A stretch of 18,065 nucleotides of DNA from assembly GCA_023395755.1 (NCBI GenBank), contig JAEWYG010000124.1:1-18065 (forward strand), given 5' to 3'. The position numbers and the translations under genes are program-made. Of this stretch, positions 1-7,004 are shown in pieces (within the stretch, counting starts at the first letter, position 1; every line of letters begins with the position of its first letter). The notes beneath the pieces are model-generated. The model was not told where the DNA came from and searched no databases. It saw only the letters and a list, made by a program, of their open reading frames with translations. Source of the DNA: Actinomycetes bacterium (GTDB lineage Bacteria > Actinomycetota > Coriobacteriia > Coriobacteriales > Eggerthellaceae).

Positions 1-660
1 CTTGTATCAACTTTAGCGGATAGGCATGTTGACACATGGTTTCGCGTCATGTATATCCAGCCAGAAGGCCTAACCAATGAACTTCTCGATGCTGTAGCTG
101 CCCATGCCAACGTATGCAACTACTTCGATATTCCATTTCAGCATGTTGATGCTGATATCCTTAAGGCTATGAACCGTACTGGCTCGGGTGCGGAGTTTCA
201 CGATCTGATTGCTCGGGTTCGTACGCGCATTTCCGATGCAACATTGCGGACAACTCTCATCGCTGGATTTCCGGGTGAGACCGATGATCAGTTCGAGGAC
301 CTTTGCACTTTTGTTGAGGAAGCAGATCTTGACTACATCGGCGTGTTCTCCTATTCGCGTGAAGAAGGAACAAGGGCGTATCATTTAGAGAATCAGGTGG
401 ATGACGACGAAAAGGCAGATCGCGCTCAGCGTTTGCGCGATTTAGCAGATGCTGTATGTACACCACGTATCGCTGCGCGTATCGGATGCAGTATGGACAT
501 ACTGGTTGAAGGGCATGAGGAAGATGGTCAGTTGTTTGGGCGTGCCATGTGTCAGGCACCCGAAGTTGATGGTGTTACCTATCTTGATCAGGGAAAAGTC
601 GGAGATGTTCGCAGTGTAGTTATCGTGGATACGCTACTCTACGAAATGGAAGGTGCGTGA
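1..660 (+). CDS. rimO: RimO, ribosomal protein S12 methylthiotransferase (3' part)
   Basis: The reading frame is open from the first base, so the gene begins outside the window; 219 residues are visible. RimO is a radical-SAM enzyme with two iron-sulfur clusters that adds a methylthio group to an aspartate of ribosomal protein S12. The visible part is the later half of the radical-SAM barrel (MYIQPEG near residue 17, then FDIPFQHVD and LIAGFPGETDDQF) followed by a C-terminal TRAM domain from about residue 160. The segment GRAMCQAPEVDGVTYL in the TRAM region is typical of RimO rather than its relative MiaB, which is present separately at 7371. The CxxxCxxC cluster motif lies upstream of the window. 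The stop codon overlaps the GTG start of the next gene by 3 bases, implying translational coupling. The ATG at 49 is internal and not a start. Confidence 0.93.
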   Translation, partial: LVSTLADRHVDTWFRVMYIQPEGLTNELLDAVAAHANVCNYFDIPFQHVDADILKAMNRTGSGAEFHDLIARVRTRISDATLRTTLIAGFPGETDDQFEDLCTFVEEADLDYIGVFSYSREEGTRAYHLENQVDDDEKADRAQRLRDLADAVCTPRIAARIGCSMDILVEGHEEDGQLFGRAMCQAPEVDGVTYLDQGKVGDVRSVVIVDTLLYEMEGA

Positions 661-1898
661 TCGGCCACATGCAAACGTCTGGCCAGGTAAAACCTACTCC
701 TGCAAATAAGCTATGGACGCCAGCCAACGTTGTCACGCTCGTGCGTATCTGTTTGGTGCCATTGTTTGTCGTGGCTCTTATTAGCCCTTGGCCAGAATGG
801 TTCGGGCTACACGAAGATCTCGACGGAGCGAAAAGCCTTATTGCAGCAGGCATATTTATTATCATATCGTGCACTGATTGGCTGGACGGTTATTTGGCTC
901 GCAGTCGCGGAGAGGTAACCGACTTCGGTAAGTTTATGGACCCACTTGCCGATAAAATACTTGTGACTGCAGCATTACTGGCCCTCGTTGAGCTAGGAGC
1001 ACTGCCGAGCTGGGTTGTTTTGGTTATATTAGCACGTGAGTTTATTGTTTCAGGAGTGCGTATGGTGGCCGCCAGCGAAGGCGTGGTTATCGCCGCAAGC
1101 TGGTATGGTAAATTCAAGACCGTGTTCCAGATGATAGCAATCGTGCTGTTTACCGTTAAAGATAGTCACATGGTTGGCAGTGTGCATGCCGCATTCTCCG
1201 ATTGGATGTGGTTGCTTAGCTGGAGTGTCATGATTATCGCTTTGGTGCTTACGGTTGTGTCGATGCTGGATTACATTGCCAAAGCGCGTCATTTAATTGG
1301 CTTCATGCCGAAGGGTGCCTACAAAAGAAACTCGAGTGGCGAAACGTCAATAAATAATAGGGAAGCGTTGGCGGTCGAAACATCTCAACTGAAAAACGAA
1401 GACTTAGCTGCAATTGCCCCTGAAGCACTAGAAGATCTTGCTTGTGATGTGTTGCAAGCTTTAAGCAGAGCAGGGAAGAGTATCGGCACAGCCGAGAGCC
1501 TAACAGGTGGTCTTATTGCCGCAACTCTTACCGAGGTGCCGGGAAGTTCCGAAGTAGTACGCGGAGCGGTGGTAAGTTACGTAAACGAAGTAAAACAAGA
1601 GCTTCTTGGCGTAGACCATGAAACATTAGCACGAACAGGTGCGGTAAGCGAGGAAACAGCGCGGGCTATGGCCGAGGGGGCGCGACGCGATCTGGGCGCT
1701 GATGTGGCGGTGGCGGTTACCGGCATCGCCGGTCCCAGTGGTGCTGAAGAGGGTAAACCGGTTGGCACGGTATGGATTGGCCTCGCCAATAGTAGCGAAA
1801 CGACCGCTCGACAGTATTGCTTTGCGGGCAATCGCGCGCAGGTTCGTTTTCAGACGGTTCGAGCGGCGCTCGATCTTGTAAGTGAGTCTTTAGAATAG
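657..1898 (+). CDS. pgsA: PgsA-CinA fusion: phosphatidylglycerophosphate synthase with C-terminal PncC amidase domain
   Basis: One continuous 413-residue frame carries two enzymes. Residues about 20-215 are a membrane-embedded CDP-alcohol phosphatidyltransferase with the full motif D74-x2-D77-G78-x2-A81-R82-x8-G91-x3-D95-x3-D99, expected to make phosphatidylglycerol phosphate from CDP-diacylglycerol and glycerol-3-phosphate. After a polar linker (about 222-250), residues 256-413 match the CinA C-terminal domain, the nicotinamide mononucleotide deamidase PncC: TAESLTGG with catalytic Ser281, and YVNEVK with Tyr308 and Lys313. The N-terminal molybdopterin-binding-like domain of full CinA is absent. 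pgsA and cinA are commonly adjacent before recA, so this looks like a fusion of neighbours. The GTG at 657 overlaps the rimO stop and has a nearby GGAAGG; ATG at 669 is an alternative start. Confidence 0.92.
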   Translation: MIGHMQTSGQVKPTPANKLWTPANVVTLVRICLVPLFVVALISPWPEWFGLHEDLDGAKSLIAAGIFIIISCTDWLDGYLARSRGEVTDFGKFMDPLADKILVTAALLALVELGALPSWVVLVILAREFIVSGVRMVAASEGVVIAASWYGKFKTVFQMIAIVLFTVKDSHMVGSVHAAFSDWMWLLSWSVMIIALVLTVVSMLDYIAKARHLIGFMPKGAYKRNSSGETSINNREALAVETSQLKNEDLAAIAPEALEDLACDVLQALSRAGKSIGTAESLTGGLIAATLTEVPGSSEVVRGAVVSYVNEVKQELLGVDHETLARTGAVSEETARAMAEGARRDLGADVAVAVTGIAGPSGAEEGKPVGTVWIGLANSSETTARQYCFAGNRAQVRFQTVRAALDLVSESLE

Positions 1899-2144
1899 GT
1901 AAGTTATCATTTTTTGGGAGGCTTACTTTTATTATTCGTCATCATATACCTCAATAACAAAACACATTTCATGCGCTGTCATTGAGGTATCAAATTTTCT
2001 CTTAAAGATGTCGAACTTTGCTAGAACTGTGTCTTTGTTTGTTGGCAACTTTGCTGGAAACTCGTAAGCTTCCGGTTGCAATTTAAGGACACTTATACGG
2101 TTGATTTGTAAGGTTGCGGGGATATGCTTTCCTTAATAAATTGC
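1899..2144. other. Intergenic region before the recA promoter
   Basis: No convincing gene. It holds an inverted repeat (1946-1990), a near-perfect direct repeat (AACTTTGCTAGAA at 2014-2026 and AACTTTGCTGGAA at 2047-2059, 33 bp apart), and on the minus strand a stretch without stop codons from 2132 to 1932 (66 codons, ending in TAA at 1934-1932). That minus-strand peptide looks protein-like (it ends VIEVYDDE) but has no ATG or GTG start with a ribosome binding site; only an in-frame ATC after AAGGA or a later TTG could begin it. It may be a gene remnant or chance. Confidence 0.4.
1946..1990. repeat. Inverted repeat after pgsA-cinA, possible weak terminator
   Basis: Perfect 10-bp arms ATACCTCAAT (1946-1955) and ATTGAGGTAT (1981-1990) separated by 25 bases, followed by CAAATTTTCT. 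It sits 48 bp after the pgsA-cinA stop. The loop is long for an intrinsic terminator, so a terminator role is only possible. Confidence 0.3.
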
Positions 2145-2182
2145 GGAACAAATCTTGACATACAAACATTTGTACGCATAAT
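2145..2182 (+). promoter_or_regulatory. recA promoter with two LexA (SOS) boxes
   Basis: A -35 TTGACA (2155-2160) and -10 CATAAT (2177-2182) are spaced 16 bp. One box, GAAC-AAAT-CTTG (2146-2157), overlaps the -35; a second, AAAC-ATTT-GTAC (2164-2175), fills the spacer and reads GTAC-AAAT-GTTT on the other strand. Both resemble the GAAC-N4-GTTC boxes next to lexA in this same window, with one or two departures each. LexA bound here would block RNA polymerase directly. Confidence 0.75.
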
Positions 2183-2228
2183 GGTATATACCGGAATTAA
2201 ACCGCGTACGCTCGGGAAGAGAAGGATC

Positions 2229-3287
2229 ATGAACGACGAAAAATCCAAGATGCTCAAGCTAACAACCGATCAAATTGAATCTAAGTTTGGCCAGGGTGCC
2301 ATAATGAAGCTCGGTGAAGATGGTAAAAACCTCAATATTGGGGTTATTCCCACAGGTTCATTGCCGCTTGATGCAGCGCTTGGTATAGGCGGAGTGCCCC
2401 GTGGTCGTATTATTGAAGTATATGGTCCCGAGTCAAGCGGCAAAACAACGCTTGCGCTTCAGATTTTAGCTGAAGCGCAAGCTATGGGTGGTATTGCTGC
2501 CTTTATCGACGCTGAACATGCTCTCGACCCTGTTTATGCAGCACGATTAGGAGTGGATATCGATGAAGTCTTGGTCTCTCAACCTGACACCGGTGAGCAA
2601 GCACTTGAGATTTGCGATATGCTTGTGCGATCAGGGGCTATCGACTGTGTTGTTATTGACTCGGTAGCTGCTCTCGTTCCTCGCGCTGAAATTGAAGGTG
2701 AGATCGGAGATACAACCGTTGGCCTGCAGGCGCGCCTTATGTCCCAAGCATTACGTAAGCTTGCTGGTTCGCTTTCTAAGTCAAATACCACCTGTATTTT
2801 TATCAACCAGTTGCGTGAGAAGATAGGGGTCATGTTTGGCAACCCTGAGACAACAACGGGTGGTCGTGCGCTCAAATTTTTCTCGAGTGTTCGCATCGAT
2901 ATCCGTCGTATCGATTCCATCAAAAAGGATGGCGAGATCGTAGGAAACCGCGTACGTGCCAAAGTGGTAAAAAATAAAGTGGCTCCTCCGTTTAAACAGG
3001 CTGAATTTGATCTTATGTATGGCGAGGGTATCTCGCGTGAAGGATGTATTGTAGATATGGCGGTAGAAGCTGGTGTAGCGAAGAAGAGTGGTGCTTGGTA
3101 TACCTATGGCGACGAACGTCTTGGTCAAGGTCGCGAGGCGGCAAAACAGACACTTAGGGAAAATCCTGACTTACGTGATGAACTAGAACTGAAGGTACGT
3201 GAGGCTTTTGAGATTCCTGTTATTACCCGTACCGCAGATGAGGTAGATACCCTCTCTCCAGTGGCGAAACCTACAAAGAAGAAATAA
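2229..3287 (+). CDS. recA: RecA recombinase
   Basis: RecA forms ATP-dependent filaments on single-stranded DNA, drives homologous strand exchange, and activates LexA self-cleavage. The 352-residue product has the usual length. Walker A GPESSGKT is at residues 66-73, the Walker B strand VVIDSVAAL at about 141-149, the L1/L2 loop region at about 157-210 with FINQLREKIG and the GNPETTTGG loop, and a short Lys-rich C-terminus. The start was set at ATG 2229, preceded by AGAAGGA with good spacing; an upstream in-frame ATG at 2124 lies before the promoter and cannot be used by the transcript starting near 2189. The SOS-type promoter implies DNA damage induction. recX follows 6 bp downstream. Confidence 0.98.
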   Translation: MNDEKSKMLKLTTDQIESKFGQGAIMKLGEDGKNLNIGVIPTGSLPLDAALGIGGVPRGRIIEVYGPESSGKTTLALQILAEAQAMGGIAAFIDAEHALDPVYAARLGVDIDEVLVSQPDTGEQALEICDMLVRSGAIDCVVIDSVAALVPRAEIEGEIGDTTVGLQARLMSQALRKLAGSLSKSNTTCIFINQLREKIGVMFGNPETTTGGRALKFFSSVRIDIRRIDSIKKDGEIVGNRVRAKVVKNKVAPPFKQAEFDLMYGEGISREGCIVDMAVEAGVAKKSGAWYTYGDERLGQGREAAKQTLRENPDLRDELELKVREAFEIPVITRTADEVDTLSPVAKPTKKK

Positions 3288-3293
3288 CGCGAT

Positions 3294-3908
3294 ATGGATG
3301 GTATCTTAAAGGCGCAGCTTCGTGCTCAAATTGCTGCCATTGAATCTGGTGAAGGCTCCGTAACGCCCGATTTTAAGCACTCACTGACGTCTCAAAACCA
3401 TGCTGATTTTTTTCCTCTACAAGACGAGACGAGTATTGAAAAGTGTCCGCCAGATGAGCAGCAGCGCGCCTTTCGTAAGATAGAGCGCGTAGCTGCTTTG
3501 CGCGAACAGGCAAGTGCTGCCCTTCGGGCTCGTCTTGCACGGGAGGGATTCTCTGCTCAAGCAATTGATGCTGCGCTTGAACGGGCTTGCGCATGCGGGC
3601 TGGTTGATGATGCGCGTTATGCCGATGTGTTGGTTCGCAGTCGCATGTCCCAAGGCCATGGCGCACAAGGTATTGAAGCGGAGCTTTCTCGCCTTGGTAT
3701 TAGTATCTCTATTATACCGGGGTGGCCCGAAGATTTTTCTATCGACCACAACAGTGAAGTCAAACGCGCACTTGCACTTTTAGACCGTAAACCACCGCAT
3801 GCAAAAAACCAAAGAAATGCAGCTTATAGCCGCCTTGTTCGAAAGGGTTTTGGCTCATCGATTGCCTCAACTGCTGCACGGTGCTGGGTTGAATCTCAGT
3901 CCAATTGA
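3294..3908 (+). CDS. recX: RecX regulatory protein
   Basis: RecX binds RecA filaments and limits their growth and activity. The 204-residue product has the three-helix RecX repeats: a first repeat near residues 65-97 (ALREQASAALRARLAREGFS), the most conserved one near 98-130 (GLVDDARYADVLVRSRMSQGHGAQGIEAELSRLGI), and a third near 160-200 (ALALLDRKP to RLVRKGFG). The first 60 residues are a variable extension. The start is 6 bp after the recA stop with no good ribosome binding site, so it probably depends on translational coupling to recA. The stop codon lies inside the left arm of a long palindrome (3902-3946). Confidence 0.9.
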   Translation: MDGILKAQLRAQIAAIESGEGSVTPDFKHSLTSQNHADFFPLQDETSIEKCPPDEQQRAFRKIERVAALREQASAALRARLAREGFSAQAIDAALERACACGLVDDARYADVLVRSRMSQGHGAQGIEAELSRLGISISIIPGWPEDFSIDHNSEVKRALALLDRKPPHAKNQRNAAYSRLVRKGFGSSIASTAARCWVESQSN

Positions 3909-3946
3909 CAATTATATACCCCATTGGGGTATATAATTGTCAATTG
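3902..3946. repeat. Perfect palindrome with 21-bp arms at the end of recX
   Basis: Arms 3902-3922 and 3926-3946 are perfect reverse complements around a 3-base centre ATT. The stem is AT-rich with a CCCC/GGGG tip and contains the recX stop codon. No T-run follows on the plus strand, so it is not a textbook intrinsic terminator, though RNA from either strand would form a very stable hairpin. Each half also contains TTGACA and, in the opposite half, TATAAT, spaced 21 bp on both strands, which is too far for a normal promoter. Confidence 0.85.
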
Positions 3947-4030
3947 TTAACCATATCGACTTATCCTTTCCGCTATTTTTCTGACAGGGGTTTATCAAAC
4001 ACTGAACAAGCCTTATCATGTGATATAGCT

Positions 4031-4059
4031 TGAGTGATACGTACCCGTAGGGTATTTCA
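4031..4059 (+). promoter_or_regulatory. Possible promoter of rny
   Basis: TTGAGT (4031-4036), 17-bp spacer, TATTTC (4054-4059). Moderate match to sigma-70 type boxes and the best candidate in the 240-bp gap before rny. The transcript would carry a leader of about 120 bases including the hairpin at 4107-4132. Confidence 0.35.
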
Positions 4060-4106
4060 TATACACAATTCTATATGGTCGCTGTATTGTGTGCCATCGC
4101 TCATGC

Positions 4107-4132
4107 CCGGTTCTTCACGAGCCGGTATTTTT
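4107..4132 (+). terminator. Terminator-like hairpin in the rny leader
   Basis: CCGGTTC (4107-4113), loop TTCAC, GAGCCGG (4119-4125) make a 7-bp stem with one G-U pair, followed by TATTTTTATG. This has the form of an intrinsic terminator, 55 bases before the rny start codon and downstream of the candidate promoter. It could be an attenuator of rny or end a small RNA. Confidence 0.5.
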
Positions 4133-4186
4133 ATGTAAATAAGCTCTTTGAACACAATGAAAAGAAAACTAACGAAAGGGGGAGAT

Positions 4187-5719
4187 ATGCCCGAAGCAAT
4201 CTGGTTGGTCATAGGTGCCGCCGTCGGCATCGCCCTCGGCTTTGTGGTTACCCGGTTCCTGGTTAATGCGTCTACGAAACGCGCAGTACAGGAAGCGGAA
4301 GCCGTGGTAGCCGATGCGAAACGTCAGGCGGAAACTTTACGCCGTGAGGCAATTGTTGAAGCCAAGGATGAGGCACTGAAACTCCAGCAAGAAGTTCAAA
4401 TTGAAAGTAAGGAACGTCTACGTGAGGTTCGTACGGCAGAAAGCCGTATCTCTCAACGCGAAGAGTCGCTCGATCGTCGTGTTGAGTCACTTGATGCACG
4501 CGAGCATCAGATTTCATCTATGCAGGGTCAGCTTGAGCGTCGTGAGCGCGATATCGACGAGGCCGCTCAGGAAGTGAACCATCGTCTTGAACGCGTTGCT
4601 GGTATGACGCCGGAAGAAGCAAAGGCTGAACTGCTCGACACGCTCAAGGATGAAGTTGTTCATGAGTCCGCTGCTATCATCCGTGATGCAGAGGCCCGTA
4701 CAAAAGCTGAGGCTGATAAAAAAGCCCGTTCAATTCTTAGTCTTGCCATCCAACGTGTGGCAGCTGACCATTCAGCGGAGAATACCGTTAGTGCCATCCA
4801 TATTCCTTCCGATGACCTCAAGGGTCGCATCATCGGTCGGGAGGGTCGTAATATCCGCTCGTTCGAACAACTTACGGGTACAAACCTCATCATTGACGAC
4901 ACGCCGGAATGTGTAACCATTTCGTGCTTTGATCCGGTACGCCGTGAAATTGGTCGTGTGACCATGGAGAATCTTGTTGCCGACGGGCGTATTCATCCAG
5001 CCCGTATTGAGGAAATGTTCGGTAAGGCGGAAGCTTTCGTAAATCAACGTGTTCAGGAAGCGGGTGAGCAGGCTTCATTTGACACGGGTATACACGACCT
5101 GCATCCAGAAATTGTGCACACGTTAGGGCGCCTACGTTATCGTACGTCATATGGTCAAAATGTACTGAATCACTCACTTGAAGTTGCTTACTTGTCTGGC
5201 GTTATGGCTGCTGAATTGGGCCTTGACCCTATTCCAGCCAAGCGTGCTGGTCTTCTGCACGATTTAGGCAAAGCCGTAGATCATGAGGTTGAAGGCAGTC
5301 ATGCGGTTATTGGTGCCGATTTAGCACGGCGTTTCGGCGAGCGGGCCGAGATCGTGCATGCCATCGAGGCGCACCACAACGACGTGGAGCCATCCAGTGT
5401 GCTGGCGGTATTGGTTCAGGCCGCAGATGCTGTTTCTGCTGCTCGGCCGGGCGCACGTAAGGAAACGCTTGATTCTTACATCAAGCGTCTTGAGAAGCTT
5501 GAAGAAATTGCGAACTCCTATAAGGGCGTGGAGCGCACTTATGCCATTCAGGCCGGACGCGAAGTTCGCGTTATGGTTGAGCCCGAGGTAGTCGACGAGG
5601 CTGCCACAACAGTGCTTGCTCATGACATTGCGCATCGCATCGAAAATGAGATGCAGTATCCCGGCCAGGTGAAGGTCGTGGTTATCCGCGAGAGTCGTGC
5701 GGTTGGCGTTGCGAAGTAA
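4187..5719 (+). CDS. rny: Ribonuclease Y
   Basis: RNase Y is a membrane-anchored endoribonuclease that starts bulk mRNA decay and processes polycistronic RNAs. The 510-residue product has all expected parts: an N-terminal membrane helix (about residues 5-25), a long charged coiled coil (about 30-190), a KH RNA-binding domain with GRIIGREGRN at 213-222, and an HD phosphohydrolase domain with the HD pair at 358-359 (GLLHDLGKAVDHE) and EAHHNDVEP near 394-402. The start is ATG 4187 because AAAGGGGGAG sits just upstream; an in-frame ATG at 4148 would add 13 polar residues before the membrane helix. The next gene begins 1 bp after the stop. Confidence 0.96.
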   Translation: MPEAIWLVIGAAVGIALGFVVTRFLVNASTKRAVQEAEAVVADAKRQAETLRREAIVEAKDEALKLQQEVQIESKERLREVRTAESRISQREESLDRRVESLDAREHQISSMQGQLERRERDIDEAAQEVNHRLERVAGMTPEEAKAELLDTLKDEVVHESAAIIRDAEARTKAEADKKARSILSLAIQRVAADHSAENTVSAIHIPSDDLKGRIIGREGRNIRSFEQLTGTNLIIDDTPECVTISCFDPVRREIGRVTMENLVADGRIHPARIEEMFGKAEAFVNQRVQEAGEQASFDTGIHDLHPEIVHTLGRLRYRTSYGQNVLNHSLEVAYLSGVMAAELGLDPIPAKRAGLLHDLGKAVDHEVEGSHAVIGADLARRFGERAEIVHAIEAHHNDVEPSSVLAVLVQAADAVSAARPGARKETLDSYIKRLEKLEEIANSYKGVERTYAIQAGREVRVMVEPEVVDEAATTVLAHDIAHRIENEMQYPGQVKVVVIRESRAVGVAK

Positions 5720-5720
5720 C

Positions 5721-6806
5721 ATGTCCAACGAGTCACTCGAGCAGTTCGTTGGATCAGTATGCGGCGAAAGCCATCTCCGGGTCGAAACTGACCTCGGCGA
5801 TGGCTTCGTCCGTTTAAGAAGCGCTGAAGCCGAGCGACGTCAAGCGGCTCATGACATTCGTTCAACAGAAGATGTAGTTATAGAAATGCTGCGCAATGCT
5901 CGCGATGCGCATGCAAAGAGTGTTTTTCTTGCCGTTTCACGAGAAGGGTCAGTGCGTCGCATTGTTATGCTCGATGATGGCGACGGTGTTCCACCTGCAA
6001 TGCATAAACGTATCTTCGAGCCTCGTGTTACCTCAAAACTTGATTCTATGCATTTTGATAAATGGGGCGTTCATGGACGTGGTATGGCTCTGTATTCCAT
6101 TGCAGTGAACGCCGAGATTGCTCGCATCGTTGCCTCTGATAGCGGCAAGGGATCATCTATCTTGATAGAGACCGATCTTGAGAAGCTTGGTGAAAAAGTT
6201 GATCAGTCTAGCTTTCCGCTGTTTGAGCTAACTGAAAACGGCACTGTTTCCGTACGAGGGCCGAAGAATATTCTGCGTACAGTATGTGAATTTTCCTTAG
6301 AAAGTCGTCATGATTGTTCGGTATACCTCGGCTCAACTACAGACATAGTGGCTACCCTCTACGCCTTTGGTCTCTCGTCTCTCACGGCTGCTGCCAAAGT
6401 GTTTGGAAAGTCCGAAGAGTTTCCTGTGTGTAAGCGCTTGTCCCTAGCAGCAGATCCTGCAGAATTGGCTTGTGAGGCGGCGCTTCTGGGCTTATCGTTG
6501 TCTGAGCGTTCTGCGCGGCGCATCCTTGATGGTGAAATAGTTCCTATTCCGCCTCTGTTGGAGCGGATTCGTATTGAAGGGGCAGCGTGTTCATCCGAAA
6601 AAGCTCCCTCGCGCACGCCTCGGCTGGCTTCGGATGCGCGAGGACTTAAGATAGCCCCCAATGACCTTAATGGTTTTTCTAGCTGTATATCCTCTGCTTA
6701 TCGCGATCTGGCGCGCCGGTATTACCTCGAGCCCAACGTGGAACCTGATATCCAAGTAGGCAAGGATAGTATCCGCATTTCCATTCCGGTTAACAAACTG
6801 CACTAG
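5721..6806 (+). CDS. Orphan GHKL-family (Bergerat fold) ATPase of unknown role
   Basis: A 361-residue soluble protein with an N-terminal ATP-binding fold of the gyrase/Hsp90/histidine kinase/MutL superfamily. Visible motifs: N-box EMLRNARDAHA (Glu55, Asn59, Asp62), G1 box DDGDGVP (85-91) and G2 box GVHGRGMALYSI (116-127). The E-x3-N-x2-D arrangement suggests a hydrolysing ATPase like MutL or Hsp90. No dimerisation/phosphoacceptor domain, response regulator, membrane segment or MutL C-terminal domain is visible; the C-terminal 190 residues match nothing I recognise. The start ATG 5721 is 1 bp after the rny stop, so it is probably cotranslated with RNase Y; ATG 5697 would overlap rny by 23 bp. 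Function cannot be assigned; an RNA-decay or conformational-switch role is only inferred from the neighbour. Confidence 0.85.
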   Translation: MSNESLEQFVGSVCGESHLRVETDLGDGFVRLRSAEAERRQAAHDIRSTEDVVIEMLRNARDAHAKSVFLAVSREGSVRRIVMLDDGDGVPPAMHKRIFEPRVTSKLDSMHFDKWGVHGRGMALYSIAVNAEIARIVASDSGKGSSILIETDLEKLGEKVDQSSFPLFELTENGTVSVRGPKNILRTVCEFSLESRHDCSVYLGSTTDIVATLYAFGLSSLTAAAKVFGKSEEFPVCKRLSLAADPAELACEAALLGLSLSERSARRILDGEIVPIPPLLERIRIEGAACSSEKAPSRTPRLASDARGLKIAPNDLNGFSSCISSAYRDLARRYYLEPNVEPDIQVGKDSIRISIPVNKLH

Positions 6807-6878
6807 CACTCTTCCTTAGCCGTGGCGCTGGTTACATTAAACAAGATGAGGTGTGTTCATAACTCCTATATCCGCAGG

Positions 6879-6907
6879 TTGCGTGCCATACCGTTAATGG
6901 CTAGAAT
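6879..6907 (+). promoter_or_regulatory. Probable promoter of the spoVS-miaB-miaA unit
   Basis: TTGCGT (6879-6884), 17-bp spacer, TAGAAT (6902-6907), giving a 5' leader of about 90 bases. Within the leader GCATC (6915-6919), TGATGCG (6942-6948) and CGCATCA (6969-6975) can pair alternatively, and ATCGTACT occurs twice (6917-6924, 6978-6985), so a structural switch is conceivable. Confidence 0.5.
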
Positions 6908-7004
6908 AGCTAGTGCATCGTACTTGCGGTGCAGAGAGCATTGATGCGCATATTAAGGGAACAATAAACGCATCAGTATCGTACTACAACGACGAAGGAT
7001 ATGC

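Noticed and set aside
2124..2228. In-frame upstream start of recA adding 35 residues
   Set aside because: It lies upstream of the -35/-10 and LexA boxes; ATG 2229 has a good ribosome binding site and gives normal RecA length.
4148..4186. Upstream ATG of rny
   Set aside because: AAAGGGGGAG just before 4187 and the usual position of the membrane helix favour the later start.
5321..5728. 135-residue minus-strand frame inside rny
   Set aside because: Lies wholly opposite the conserved HD domain of RNase Y; no family resemblance.
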